Positions 1 through 5,697 of a DNA stretch of 10,244 bases are shown one piece after another. This DNA is from CF-39 sp036518215 (GTDB taxonomy: Bacteria > Chloroflexota > Limnocylindria > P2-11E): positions 1 through 10,244 of the forward strand of contig DATDNP010000082.1 in assembly GCA_036518215.1 (NCBI GenBank), in the 5' to 3' direction. Both the position numbers and the translations under genes were made by a program. Numbering within the stretch: the stretch's first letter is position 1; every line of letters starts with the position of its first letter. Below the pieces are notes generated by a model. It searched no databases. It saw only the letters and a list, made by a program, of their open reading frames with translations, and had not been told where the DNA came from.

Positions 1-65
1 GATGCTCCGATGAGGCTCGCGATGACGACCAGCACGGACGCGGCCGCCGAAAGCATGCGATGCAC
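1..65 (-). CDS. Start of an exported or membrane protein, cut by the window edge
   Basis: Only the first 21 or so codons are present; the rest lies beyond base 1. The best start is the GTG at 65-63, because GGAGGG (72-77 on the minus strand) lies 6 bases before it. An in-frame ATG at 56-54 has no such site. The peptide begins MHRMLSAAASVLVVIASLIG, a short polar start followed by a hydrophobic run typical of a signal peptide or first membrane segment. It lies 26 bp downstream of the small membrane-protein gene on the same strand, so it is probably the third gene of a transcript led by the Fur-family regulator. Function cannot be told from this fragment; a metal-related envelope role is only a guess from context. 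Confidence 0.55.
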   Translation of the reverse strand, partial: MHRMLSAAASVLVVIASLIGA

Positions 66-71
66 TTCTAT

Positions 72-77
72 CCCTCC
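72..77 (-). promoter_or_regulatory. Shine-Dalgarno site of the truncated gene
   Basis: GGAGGG on the minus strand, 6 bases before a GTG. It decides the start of the edge gene and shows that genes inside this operon use ordinary ribosome binding sites, unlike several first-of-transcript genes in the window. Confidence 0.55.
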
Positions 78-91
78 AGTGATTCGTCGAT

Positions 92-472
92 CTACGCGTG
101 GAGGGCCGCGCGTGGCGGTCCATGCGGATTCGCGGGCTGAAGCTGGCGGCGAACGATGGTGAAGGGCGAGAGCTCCGCGACGGCGCGCAACGTCGGCCGC
201 GGGATCCGCGGCACGGCCAGCGTGAGGAGCGCGAGCACGAGCGCCGCGGTCGCGTCGAACGAGGCGTCCTCGTCGTCGACGAGCGTGCGCCCGATGTCAT
301 GGATGCGCGGCGCGTCGGCGAAGAGGGTGAGCCGATACAGCGCGAGGCTGTGCGCGTGGAGAAGGGGTGTGCCCGGTGGGTCGATGTGTGCCGCGACCAC
401 GACACCTGAGCCGGCGGCGGCCGCCGCGGCAGCGGCGATGGCGAACACGCAGATCGCGAGGGATCTTCGCAC
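92..472 (-). CDS. Small two-TM protein of unknown function, coupled to the Fur-family gene
   Basis: A 126-residue protein that I do not recognise. The chosen GTG start shares its first base with the last base of the upstream regulator's TAG stop, a layout that favours translational coupling; the open frame reaches further upstream but would run through the regulator gene. Residues 5-28 form an alanine-rich hydrophobic segment (signal anchor or TM1). A loop with several histidines follows (H29, H39, H41), then an acidic stretch VDDEDASFD (65-73), then a second hydrophobic segment (74-88). The C-terminal tail is Pro/Arg-rich. The His-containing loop and the position behind a Fur-family regulator hint at metal handling in the envelope, but no family motif is visible. 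The start could also lie at GTG codons a few residues upstream. Confidence 0.6.
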   Translation of the reverse strand: MRRSLAICVFAIAAAAAAAAGSGVVVAAHIDPPGTPLLHAHSLALYRLTLFADAPRIHDIGRTLVDDEDASFDATAALVLALLTLAVPRIPRPTLRAVAELSPFTIVRRQLQPANPHGPPRAALHA

Positions 473-897
473 TACGTAGAGGATACGGACGCGCACTGAC
501 GGCAGAGCCCGACGACCGCCGAGTGCGCGAGGTCCGCCTGGAAGCCGTGCTCGTGCCGCAGCCGCCGCGCGAGCGGCTCGAGGACCGTCATCGGCACCTC
601 CTGCTCGGCGCCGCACGAGCGGCACACGAGATGGCCGTGCCGCTCCTCGCTCGCGAGATGCCAGCGCGTGACGCGATCCTCGAAGTGCGTGTGCGTCACG
701 TGGCCGAGCGCCTCGAGCGCCTCGAGGTTGCGGTACACGGTCGACGGGTCGATCTGCGGGTGGCGGCTGCGGATGCGCGCCGCGATCTCCTCGGCCGTCG
801 TGTGATGTCGAGCGCGCTGGAGCGCCTCGAGGACGAGGCGGCGCTGGATCGTCATGCGGCCGCCGCTCGCGCGGATCTGCTCGTCGATCTTCGCCAT
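472..897 (-). CDS. Fur-family metalloregulator, divergent from the NiCoT-type permease
   Basis: A 141-residue protein of normal Fur-family length. Residues 8-67 form the winged helix, with the recognition-helix signature DPSTVYRNLEAL at 50-61. The C-terminal dimerisation domain holds the HGH pair (H87, H89) and two CxxC motifs (C92/C95 and C132/C135), the usual structural zinc site. H66, H69, H71 and H80 are further possible sensor ligands. I start at the ATG at 897; the frame stays open to a GTG at 969, but the extra 24 residues do not resemble the family and would cover the control region. There is no good Shine-Dalgarno site. The gene diverges from a nickel/cobalt-type permease, so a nickel-responsive (Nur-like) or Zur-like repressor of that permease and of itself is likely. 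The sensed metal cannot be read from the sequence. Confidence 0.92.
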   Translation of the reverse strand: MAKIDEQIRASGGRMTIQRRLVLEALQRARHHTTAEEIAARIRSRHPQIDPSTVYRNLEALEALGHVTHTHFEDRVTRWHLASEERHGHLVCRSCGAEQEVPMTVLEPLARRLRHEHGFQADLAHSAVVGLCRQCASVSST

Positions 898-939
898 CGC
901 TCGCGCAAGTGTGTCGCGATAACGAGCTATGTGCAACAT

Positions 940-953
940 GCCGCTATTGCGGC
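940..953. promoter_or_regulatory. Candidate operator palindrome between fur-family gene and permease
   Basis: A perfect inverted repeat GCCGC-TATT-GCGGC lies in the middle of the 95-bp divergent region, just upstream of the permease's -35-like TTGCGA. A second feature of the same region is the direct repeat GCGATAA at 916-922 and 959-965, 43 bp apart. Fur-family repressors bind palindromes in such positions, so this is a reasonable site for control of both divergent genes. It does not match a known Fur, Zur or Nur consensus exactly; Nur boxes carry TTGC/GCAA-type arms and only fragments such as TTGCGATAAGCA (957-968) resemble that. Confidence 0.4.
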
Positions 954-956
954 GAG

Positions 957-986
957 TTGCGATAAGCACGCTCGCCCGTCTACGCT
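957..986 (+). promoter_or_regulatory. Candidate promoter of the NiCoT-type permease
   Basis: TTGCGA (957-962), an 18-bp spacer and TACGCT (981-986) form a weak sigma-70-like pair. The -10 ends 6 bases before the ATG at 993, so transcription would start at or next to the start codon. That fits the absence of a Shine-Dalgarno site and suggests a leaderless mRNA. Assigned by eye. Confidence 0.4.
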
Positions 987-992
987 GGCGAC

Positions 993-1904
993 ATGGACCT
1001 GTCCCTCCTCGGCGTGCTCCTCGGCATGATCGCCCTCGGCTTCCGGCACGGCTTCGACTGGGACCACATCGCCGCGATCACCGACATCACGAGCACGACG
1101 ACGGCGGGACACACCGAGGTCGACGTTCCCGCCGGAGCGCCCGTCACGCCACATGGCCACACGCAGCAGGAGCGGCGGGGGCACGTCCACGCGCACGAGC
1201 ACGACCCCGGCGCGATCCACGCGCTGCGCGAGTCTCGTTTCGCGCACGAGCAGCGTCACGCCGTCGCGCTCGGGACGCTGTACGCGCTCGGCCACGCCTC
1301 TGTGGTCGTCGTCCTCGGCATCGCGGCCCTCATCCTCGGCGCGATCCTCCCGCCGTGGGTCGACCCGATCCTGCAGCGCGTCGTCGGCGTGACGCTCGTG
1401 CTCCTCGGAGCGTGGGTGCTCTACTCGGTCGTCCAGTACCTTCGCGGCAAGGGCGAGTTCCGGATGCGTAGCCGCTGGATGCTCGTCTTCGACGTCGTGC
1501 GGAACGGCTGGGGCTGGATCCAGGCGAAAATCCACGGGCACGAGCACGTCCCCTCGGCGCACGCGACCCAGTACGGCGCGAAGACGGCGTTCGGCGTCGG
1601 GATGATCCACGGGATCGGCGCCGAGACGGGGTCGCAGGCGCTCCTTATCGCCGGCGTCGCGGGCGTCACCGGCGGCACGGGCATCGTGTTCCTGCTCGCG
1701 TTCGTCGTCGGGCTGCTCGCGTCGAACACGCTCGTCGCGGTCATCAGCGCCAGCGGCTTCATCGGCGCACAGCGCACCCGCGCGCTCTACATGACGGTCG
1801 GCGCCGTCGCCGGCATCGCGAGCCTCGTCATCGGCCTCATCTTCATCGGTGGCCTCGGCACCGTGCTGCCGGACCTGCAGCAGCTCCTCTTCGGGAAGGG
1901 TTAG
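993..1904 (+). CDS. NiCoT-superfamily nickel/cobalt-type permease
   Basis: A 303-residue integral membrane protein. Near the N-terminus it carries RHGFDWDHIAAITD (18-31), which contains the HX4DH signature (H19, D24, H25) of NiCoT/RcnA/UreH-type metal transporters. A second conserved-looking segment, MIHGIGAETGSQ (204-215), sits where NiCoT proteins have their second signature helix. Between the first and second membrane segments lies a loop (about 40-90) with ten histidines, including GHVHAHEH. Further hydrophobic helices lie near 92-118, 127-150, 215-250 and 264-290. Expected role: transport of Ni2+ or Co2+ (possibly another divalent metal) across the cytoplasmic membrane. The gene faces away from a Fur-family regulator, which favours import under repression at high metal. 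Its TAG stop overlaps the stop of the convergent DoxX gene. Substrate and direction are inferred. Confidence 0.85.
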   Translation: MDLSLLGVLLGMIALGFRHGFDWDHIAAITDITSTTTAGHTEVDVPAGAPVTPHGHTQQERRGHVHAHEHDPGAIHALRESRFAHEQRHAVALGTLYALGHASVVVVLGIAALILGAILPPWVDPILQRVVGVTLVLLGAWVLYSVVQYLRGKGEFRMRSRWMLVFDVVRNGWGWIQAKIHGHEHVPSAHATQYGAKTAFGVGMIHGIGAETGSQALLIAGVAGVTGGTGIVFLLAFVVGLLASNTLVAVISASGFIGAQRTRALYMTVGAVAGIASLVIGLIFIGGLGTVLPDLQQLLFGKG

Positions 1905-1910
1905 CTCCCG
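1892..1910. terminator. Weak hairpin spanning the two overlapping stop codons
   Basis: CGGGA (1892-1896) and TCCCG (1906-1910) can pair across a 9-base loop that contains both convergent stop codons. A wider stem GCCGGAC (1868-1874)/GTCCGGC (1923-1929) encloses it. No T-tract follows on either strand, so a bidirectional terminator role is only a possibility. Confidence 0.22.
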
Positions 1911-2557
1911 GGTCCGAGCGTCGTCCGGCCTTCACGCTCGCGCCGTCGCTCACGCTCTCGTCCAGCGGTGCGCTCGCGTCTGCTGTCCGAGTGCGCGAAC
2001 GCGGCGCCGGGCTGCCACGGCGTGCCGAGCATCGGGAGGAGCCAGCGGTCGAGGCCGATCCAGCCCGCGTTCCGCCACGCGAGCACGACGAGCGTCCCGA
2101 GGATGATGAGGACGGGGTTCGTGCTGAGCGTGCCGGCGAGCAGGTAGTTCGCGTTCATCGTGATCCCGAAGAACGCGGCGATGCCCGTGAGCGCGCCCAG
2201 GATGAGCGCGATGCCCACGAGCATCTCGCCCGCGGTCACGAGCCGGCCGAACACGGCGGCGTTCGGCATGACGACGTTCTGAAGGAACGCGCCATACCAG
2301 CTCTGCACGTCCGGGTGATCGCCCGACGTCTTCGCGAGCGCTCCCTTCGCGAAGCCGGTGATCGCCGCGCCGGCATGCGTGCCCGTCCACGCGTCGGAGC
2401 CCAGCTTCGTGAGGCCCGAGGTGATCCACTCGTAACCGAGGTAGAGGCGGACGATGAGCCACAGCCATGAGGTCCGCGTGTCCGCGAAGAGAAGCCGCGA
2501 GAACGGAGGTTCGCTGATGTCGCCGGGTCCGGAGAGGGTGCGGTCCATCGTGCTCAT
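1901..2557 (-). CDS. DoxX/DoxD-family membrane protein
   Basis: A 218-residue membrane protein. The start ATG at 2557 is fixed by GGGGAG (2565-2570) 7 bases upstream. Residues 31-50 contain RLYLGYEWITSGLTKL, the typical first-helix signature of the DoxX/DoxD family (DoxD is the small subunit of thiosulfate:quinone oxidoreductase; other DoxX proteins are redox- or stress-linked membrane proteins). Further hydrophobic helices lie near 101-121, 123-142 and 147-162. The insert between helices 1 and 2 (about 55-100) is long, as in DoxD-like members. The C-terminal 30 residues form an Arg/Glu-rich low-complexity tail. The gene is convergent with the permease (stop codons overlap by 2 bases) and divergent from the Zur-like gene across 64 bp. 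Its electron-transfer partner, if any, is not in the window; the link to metal homeostasis is positional only. Confidence 0.85.
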   Translation of the reverse strand: MSTMDRTLSGPGDISEPPFSRLLFADTRTSWLWLIVRLYLGYEWITSGLTKLGSDAWTGTHAGAAITGFAKGALAKTSGDHPDVQSWYGAFLQNVVMPNAAVFGRLVTAGEMLVGIALILGALTGIAAFFGITMNANYLLAGTLSTNPVLIILGTLVVLAWRNAGWIGLDRWLLPMLGTPWQPGAAFAHSDSRRERTAGRERERRREREGRTTLGPGS

Positions 2558-2564
2558 GGGTCCG

Positions 2565-2570
2565 CTCCCC
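2565..2570 (-). promoter_or_regulatory. Shine-Dalgarno site of the DoxX-family gene
   Basis: GGGGAG on the minus strand, 7 bases before ATG 2557. It selects this ATG over the frame's upstream extension, which would run to 2617, inside the putative operator. Confidence 0.6.
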
Positions 2571-2601
2571 GTGCAGCCGTCATGCCCTCGCTCGTCGCTA
2601 G

Positions 2602-2616
2602 TGATACTTTGTCTCA
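2602..2616. promoter_or_regulatory. Candidate Zur/Fur-type operator overlapping divergent -10 elements
   Basis: TGATAC-TTT-GTCTCA is a 15-bp inverted repeat in which five of six arm positions match (TGAKAC/GTMTCA). TGA...TCA ends are usual in Fur-family boxes, including Zur boxes. It is flanked by CTAG on both sides (2598-2601 and 2618-2621). It covers TACTTT (2605-2610), a plausible plus-strand -10 ending 11 bases before the ATG of the Zur-like gene, and TATCAC (2606-2601), a possible minus-strand -10 for the DoxX gene. Bound repressor would therefore block the zur-znu operon and perhaps doxX. Assigned by eye. Confidence 0.45.
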
Positions 2617-2621
2617 ACTAG

Positions 2622-3053
2622 ATGGCGAGCGAGCAGGCGAATGACGTCATCGCGCGGCTCGGCGAGGGCGGCCGGCGGCGCACCACGCCGCGGGCGCGTG
2701 TGATCGCCGCGGCCCTGAAGCGCGCCCAGCCATTTACCGCGCAACAGCTCGTCCGGGAGCTCGCGCGGCACGGCGTCGGGCGCGCGACCGTGTTCCGGAC
2801 CCTCGACCTCCTCGTGCAGAGCGACGTGCTCTCGCGCATCCACGGCATCGAGCAGGGCGCGCGCTGCGTTCGCTACACCGCCTGCGCGCCGACGCATCAC
2901 CACCATCTGGTGTGCCGCGGCTGCGGCCGGGTCGAGGAGATCCGCGCGTCCGGCCTCGAGGAGCGCATCGATGCGGCGGCCCGGGCGCGCGGCTTCGAAC
3001 CGCTCGGCCACGGCGTCGAGGTGCAGGGCCTCTGCGCGGAATGTCGCGCGTGA
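2622..3053 (+). CDS. zur: Zur-like Fur-family regulator of the metal ABC operon
   Basis: A 143-residue Fur-family protein. The winged helix covers about residues 8-72, with recognition helix GRATVFRTLDLL at 53-64. The dimerisation domain has the metal-rich THHHHLVCRGCG motif (91-102) and a second CxxC (C138/C141), so the structural zinc site is complete. C82 and C88 are extra cysteines. The ATG at 2622 follows a putative operator and -10 directly, without a Shine-Dalgarno site, so the mRNA may be leaderless. The gene is first in an operon with a metal-binding lipoprotein, ATPase and permease, and overlaps the next gene by 13 bases. The simplest reading is a zinc-uptake repressor acting on its own operon; manganese or iron sensing cannot be excluded, so the symbol is tentative. 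Confidence 0.88.
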   Translation: MASEQANDVIARLGEGGRRRTTPRARVIAAALKRAQPFTAQQLVRELARHGVGRATVFRTLDLLVQSDVLSRIHGIEQGARCVRYTACAPTHHHHLVCRGCGRVEEIRASGLEERIDAAARARGFEPLGHGVEVQGLCAECRA

Positions 3054-3913
3054 CGCGCGCCGCCATCCTCGCGCTCGTCGCCGTCGCCCTCGTCGCGGGA
3101 TGCGCGCCGCCGGCGATCTCAGACCCGCGCCCGCTCGTCCTCACGACGACGACGGTGTTCGCGGATCTCGTCCGCAATGTCGCCGGCGACCGCGTGCGCG
3201 TCGAGTCGATCGTGCCCGCCGGTGCGCACGTCGAGGAATACGAGCCGCGTCCGGCGGACAGCCGTCGCGTGAGCCAGGCCCGCCTCTTCTTCGTGAACGG
3301 CCTCGACCTCGACGCATGGGCGCAGCGGCTGCTCGCGGATCGCAGGGCCGACGCGCCCGTCGTCACGCTCTCGGACGGCCTGCCGACGATCGGCGACAAC
3401 CCGCACCTCTGGTTCGACGTGTCACTCGCGCGTCGCTACGTCGAGAAGATCCGCGACGCCCTCGCCGTGGCCGACGCGTCCGGTGCCTCGGCGTACGCCG
3501 CGAATGCGGCACGGTACGAGACCGCGCTCGCCGCGCTCGATACCGACGTCCGCGCGACGATCGCGACCATCCCGGCGGAGCGTCGCGAGCTCGTGACGTC
3601 GCACGACGCGTATCCGTACTTCGCGAAGGCGTACGGGCTCACCATCGTCGGCTACTCGCAGATCGAGGCGGGGAAGGATCCGCCGCCGGCGGCGCTCGCA
3701 GATCTCGTCGAGAAGATCAAGGCCGCCCGCGTCCGAGCGCTCTTCTCCGAGGCCGGCGTGTCGCCGCGCATCGTCCAGATGATCGCGAGCGAGTCGGGCG
3801 TGACGAAGATCGTCACGGACATGCCGACGGACAGCCTCATGGCCGCGCCGGCCGACACGTACGCCGGTGTGATGAGAACGATCGCGAACAAGATCGCGGA
3901 CGCGCTTCGATGA
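3041..3913 (+). CDS. znuA: Zinc/manganese ABC transporter substrate-binding lipoprotein (ZnuA/TroA family)
   Basis: A 290-residue cluster A-I solute-binding protein. The N-terminus is a lipoprotein signal with lipobox LVAGC, Cys21 being the lipid anchor, so the mature protein sits on the outer face of the membrane. The likely metal ligands are H63 (in AHVEEYEP), H122 (in NPHLWFD), H188 (in TSHDAYPYF) and D264 (in TDSL). This His3-Asp set is like TroA; PsaA-type manganese binders have Glu at the third place. The histidine-rich loop of proteobacterial ZnuA is absent. Zinc is therefore favoured, but manganese remains possible. I start at ATG 3041, which overlaps the zur gene by 13 bases; GTG 3050 (GTGA overlap) is a good alternative and keeps the signal peptide. 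The stop overlaps the ATPase start by 4 bases. Confidence 0.9.
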   Translation: MSRVTRAAILALVAVALVAGCAPPAISDPRPLVLTTTTVFADLVRNVAGDRVRVESIVPAGAHVEEYEPRPADSRRVSQARLFFVNGLDLDAWAQRLLADRRADAPVVTLSDGLPTIGDNPHLWFDVSLARRYVEKIRDALAVADASGASAYAANAARYETALAALDTDVRATIATIPAERRELVTSHDAYPYFAKAYGLTIVGYSQIEAGKDPPPAALADLVEKIKAARVRALFSEAGVSPRIVQMIASESGVTKIVTDMPTDSLMAAPADTYAGVMRTIANKIADALR

Positions 3914-4659
3914 GCAGCGTCGTCGAGCTCCACGGTGTGAGCGCGGGGTACGACCGCACGCCGGTCATCACCGGCGTCGACCTCGTCGTGCGCGAAGGCG
4001 AGCTCATCGCGCTCGTCGGTCCCAACGGCGCCGGGAAGTCGACGCTCCTCAAGGTGATCGCCGGGATCCTGCGGCCGATGTCCGGCACGGCGACCGTGCT
4101 CGGCGAGGCGCCGGGCGTGTCGCGCCTCGTCGCGTACCTGCCGCAATCCGAGCAGCTGCGGTGGGACTACCCGCTCCGCGTCGAGGACGTCGTGCTCATG
4201 GGTCGGCTCGAGAAGCTCCCGCACGGGCGCGCGCCGGGCTCGGCCGCACGCGCGGCGGCGCGCGACGCGCTCGCGCGCGTCGACGCGGCGGACCTGCTGC
4301 GCCGGCCGATCGCCGCGCTGTCCGGTGGTCAGCGCCAGCGCATCCTGCTCGCGCGGACGCTCGCGTCGGACGCGCGCGTGTTCCTGCTGGACGAGCCCGC
4401 GACGGGCGTCGACGCCGCGACCGAGGAGCAGCTCATGGAGCTTCTCGAGGGCCTCGCGAGGGAGGGGCACTCGCTCCTCGTGTCCACACACGACCTGGGA
4501 GGCGTCATGGCGCACTTCCCGCGCGTGATCGCGATGAACGGCGGGATCGTCGCCGACGGCGGCACGAGCATCCTCCGCGACGACGACATCCTGCGACAGA
4601 CCTTCGGCGGTCACCGCGGCGTCCGCGCCGCGCCGCTCGGGGACCAGCACCATGCCTGA
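3910..4659 (+). CDS. znuC: Metal ABC transporter ATPase (ZnuC/TroB/MntB type)
   Basis: A 249-residue ABC ATPase with every core motif present: Walker A GPNGAGKST (37-45), Q-loop glutamine Q79 in YLPQ, signature LSGGQRQR (137-144), Walker B VFLLDEP (157-163), D-loop region through D168, and switch histidine H194 in STHD. The segment after the Q-loop, WDYPLRVEDVVLMGR (85-99), is typical of metal-ABC ATPases. It powers import by the neighbouring permease, working in the cytoplasm as a dimer. The ATG forms an ATGA overlap with the stop of the binding-protein gene, and the gene overlaps the permease gene by 8 bases. The short tail ending DQHHA has two histidines of unknown significance. The family is certain; the metal is not. 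Confidence 0.92.
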   Translation: MSSVVELHGVSAGYDRTPVITGVDLVVREGELIALVGPNGAGKSTLLKVIAGILRPMSGTATVLGEAPGVSRLVAYLPQSEQLRWDYPLRVEDVVLMGRLEKLPHGRAPGSAARAAARDALARVDAADLLRRPIAALSGGQRQRILLARTLASDARVFLLDEPATGVDAATEEQLMELLEGLAREGHSLLVSTHDLGGVMAHFPRVIAMNGGIVADGGTSILRDDDILRQTFGGHRGVRAAPLGDQHHA

Positions 4660-5467
4660 CCTCTTCGAGCCGCTCCAGTACACGTTCATGCAGCGCGCGC
4701 TCGTCGGGAGCGTGCTCGTCGGCATCGTGTGCGCGGGCGTGGGCGTGTTCGTCGTGCTGCGCGGGCTCGCGTTCCTCGGAGACGCGGTGGCGCACGCGGC
4801 CTTCCCCGGCGTCGTCATCGCGTTCCTGCTCGACGTGAACCTCGTCATCGGGGGCATGGTCGCGGCCATCGTCGCGGCGATCGGGATGGGGACGCTCGCC
4901 CGCCGCGGGGTGATCCGCGAGGACACCTCCATCGGCGTCGTGTTCTCGGGCATGTTCGCCCTCGGCATCGTCCTCTTCAGCGGCATCACGTCCTACACCG
5001 GTGACCTCCTCGGGATCCTCTTCGGGAACGTGCTCGGCGTCACCGAGGTGCAGCTCGCCCTTGCGATCGTCGCGACGGTCGTCGTCGTGGCGGTCCTGCG
5101 CGTGTGGGGACGGCAGTTCATCTTCGTGTCGTTCGATCCGGTCGGCGCGCAGGCCGCGGGTCTCTCCTCCGTCCGCTACGACACGGCGCTCATGGGTCTC
5201 ATCGGTCTCACGGTCGCCGTGTCGGTGCAGATCGTCGGGATCGTGCTCGCGGTCGCCATGCTCGTGACGCCGGCGGCGACCGCGCGCCTGCTCGCCCGCG
5301 ACATGGGCACGTTCATCGCGCTGGCCGGGATCTTCGCGGTGTCTGCCGCGGTCCTCGGTCTCTGGATCAGCTACTTCGCGAACGCATCCTCCGGCGGGAC
5401 GATCGTGCTCGTCGCGACCGCGGAGTTCGCGGTCGTGTGGGTCGGTACGCAGATCTACTCGCGATAG
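4652..5467 (+). CDS. znuB: Metal ABC transporter permease (ZnuB/TroC/MntC family)
   Basis: A 271-residue membrane protein of the ABC-3 permease family. Characteristic segments are LRGLAFLGDAVAHAAFPG (36-53), REDTSIGVVFSGMFALGI (89-106) and TGDLLGILFGNVLGVT (116-131), all at the usual places. About eight or nine hydrophobic helices span the chain. It forms the membrane channel through which metal delivered by the binding lipoprotein is imported. GGGGA (4639-4643), 8 bases upstream of ATG 4652, is a reasonable Shine-Dalgarno site within the upstream ATPase gene. It is the last gene of the four-gene operon; a strong hairpin terminator follows about 85 bases later. Confidence 0.92.
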   Translation: MPDLFEPLQYTFMQRALVGSVLVGIVCAGVGVFVVLRGLAFLGDAVAHAAFPGVVIAFLLDVNLVIGGMVAAIVAAIGMGTLARRGVIREDTSIGVVFSGMFALGIVLFSGITSYTGDLLGILFGNVLGVTEVQLALAIVATVVVVAVLRVWGRQFIFVSFDPVGAQAAGLSSVRYDTALMGLIGLTVAVSVQIVGIVLAVAMLVTPAATARLLARDMGTFIALAGIFAVSAAVLGLWISYFANASSGGTIVLVATAEFAVVWVGTQIYSR

Positions 5468-5552
5468 CGGCGCGTCTCGCGATCAGCGGCTTCATGACCG
5501 AGCGTGCGCCGTGACGCCCACATGACCGGCGACGGAGACCACGCCGTGCCGT
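5468..5552. other. Non-coding spacer after the metal ABC operon
   Basis: The 230-bp gap 5468-5697 holds the operon's 3' spacer (this part, no feature recognised), a terminator hairpin, and the leader of the next gene. A 7-base segment GACCACG (5537-5543) could pair with CGTGGTC (5573-5579) in the terminator, but nothing else supports attenuation. Confidence 0.3.
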
Positions 5553-5593
5553 AACGCGCGCGAACGAGGCGTCGTGGTCGCGCGCGTTGTTTC
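5553..5593 (+). terminator. Rho-independent terminator of the zur-znu operon
   Basis: AACGCGCGCGA (5553-5563) and TCGCGCGCGTT (5578-5588) form a perfect 11-bp stem. The loop can fold further through ACGA (5564-5567)/TCGT (5572-5575). The stem is followed by GTTTCT and then a generally T-rich stretch to about 5611. The orientation fits termination of plus-strand transcription from the metal operon. Confidence 0.7.
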
Positions 5594-5630
5594 TAGATCG
5601 TTGTTTCTTTTACCTCTTCATCACTCCGTT

Positions 5631-5668
5631 GCCGGTCACGCGCGTGCATCCCCAACACCGCGACCGGC
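5631..5668 (+). other. Possible leader hairpin before the Ser-Ala protein gene
   Basis: GCCGGTC (5631-5637) can pair with GACCGGC (5662-5668), enclosing the palindrome CACGCGCGTG (5637-5646, sharing its first base with the left arm). It ends 18 bases before the Shine-Dalgarno site. It might stabilise the leader or modulate translation; no riboswitch class is recognised. Confidence 0.25.
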
Positions 5669-5686
5669 TTGCACTCAAGACCAACG

Positions 5687-5693
5687 AAGGAGG
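5687..5693 (+). promoter_or_regulatory. Consensus Shine-Dalgarno site of the Ser-Ala surface protein
   Basis: AAGGAGG lies 4 bases before ATG 5698. It is the strongest ribosome binding site in the window and decides the start against the longer open frame that begins at 5587 inside the terminator. It suggests high expression. Confidence 0.8.
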
Positions 5694-5697
5694 ATCC

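Noticed and set aside
367..1029. Open plus-strand frame of 220 codons opposite the first Fur-family gene
   Set aside because: Arg-rich shadow of the Fur-family gene, whose wHTH and CxxC motifs are clear; it would also run through the divergent control region.
2971..3909. Long upstream extension of the ATPase frame
   Set aside because: The extension is Arg/Ala-rich shadow sequence of the binding-protein gene. ATG 3910 with ATGA overlap gives a normal-length ATPase.
3652..4989. Open minus-strand frame of 445 codons opposite the metal ABC operon
   Set aside because: It lies opposite three well-supported genes with intact motifs, has biased composition and no domain.
5537..5579. Alternative stem GACCACG/CGTGGTC that could compete with the terminator hairpin
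   Set aside because: Only 7 bp against an 11-bp perfect stem, far behind the operon's last stop and with no leader peptide; attenuation is not supported.
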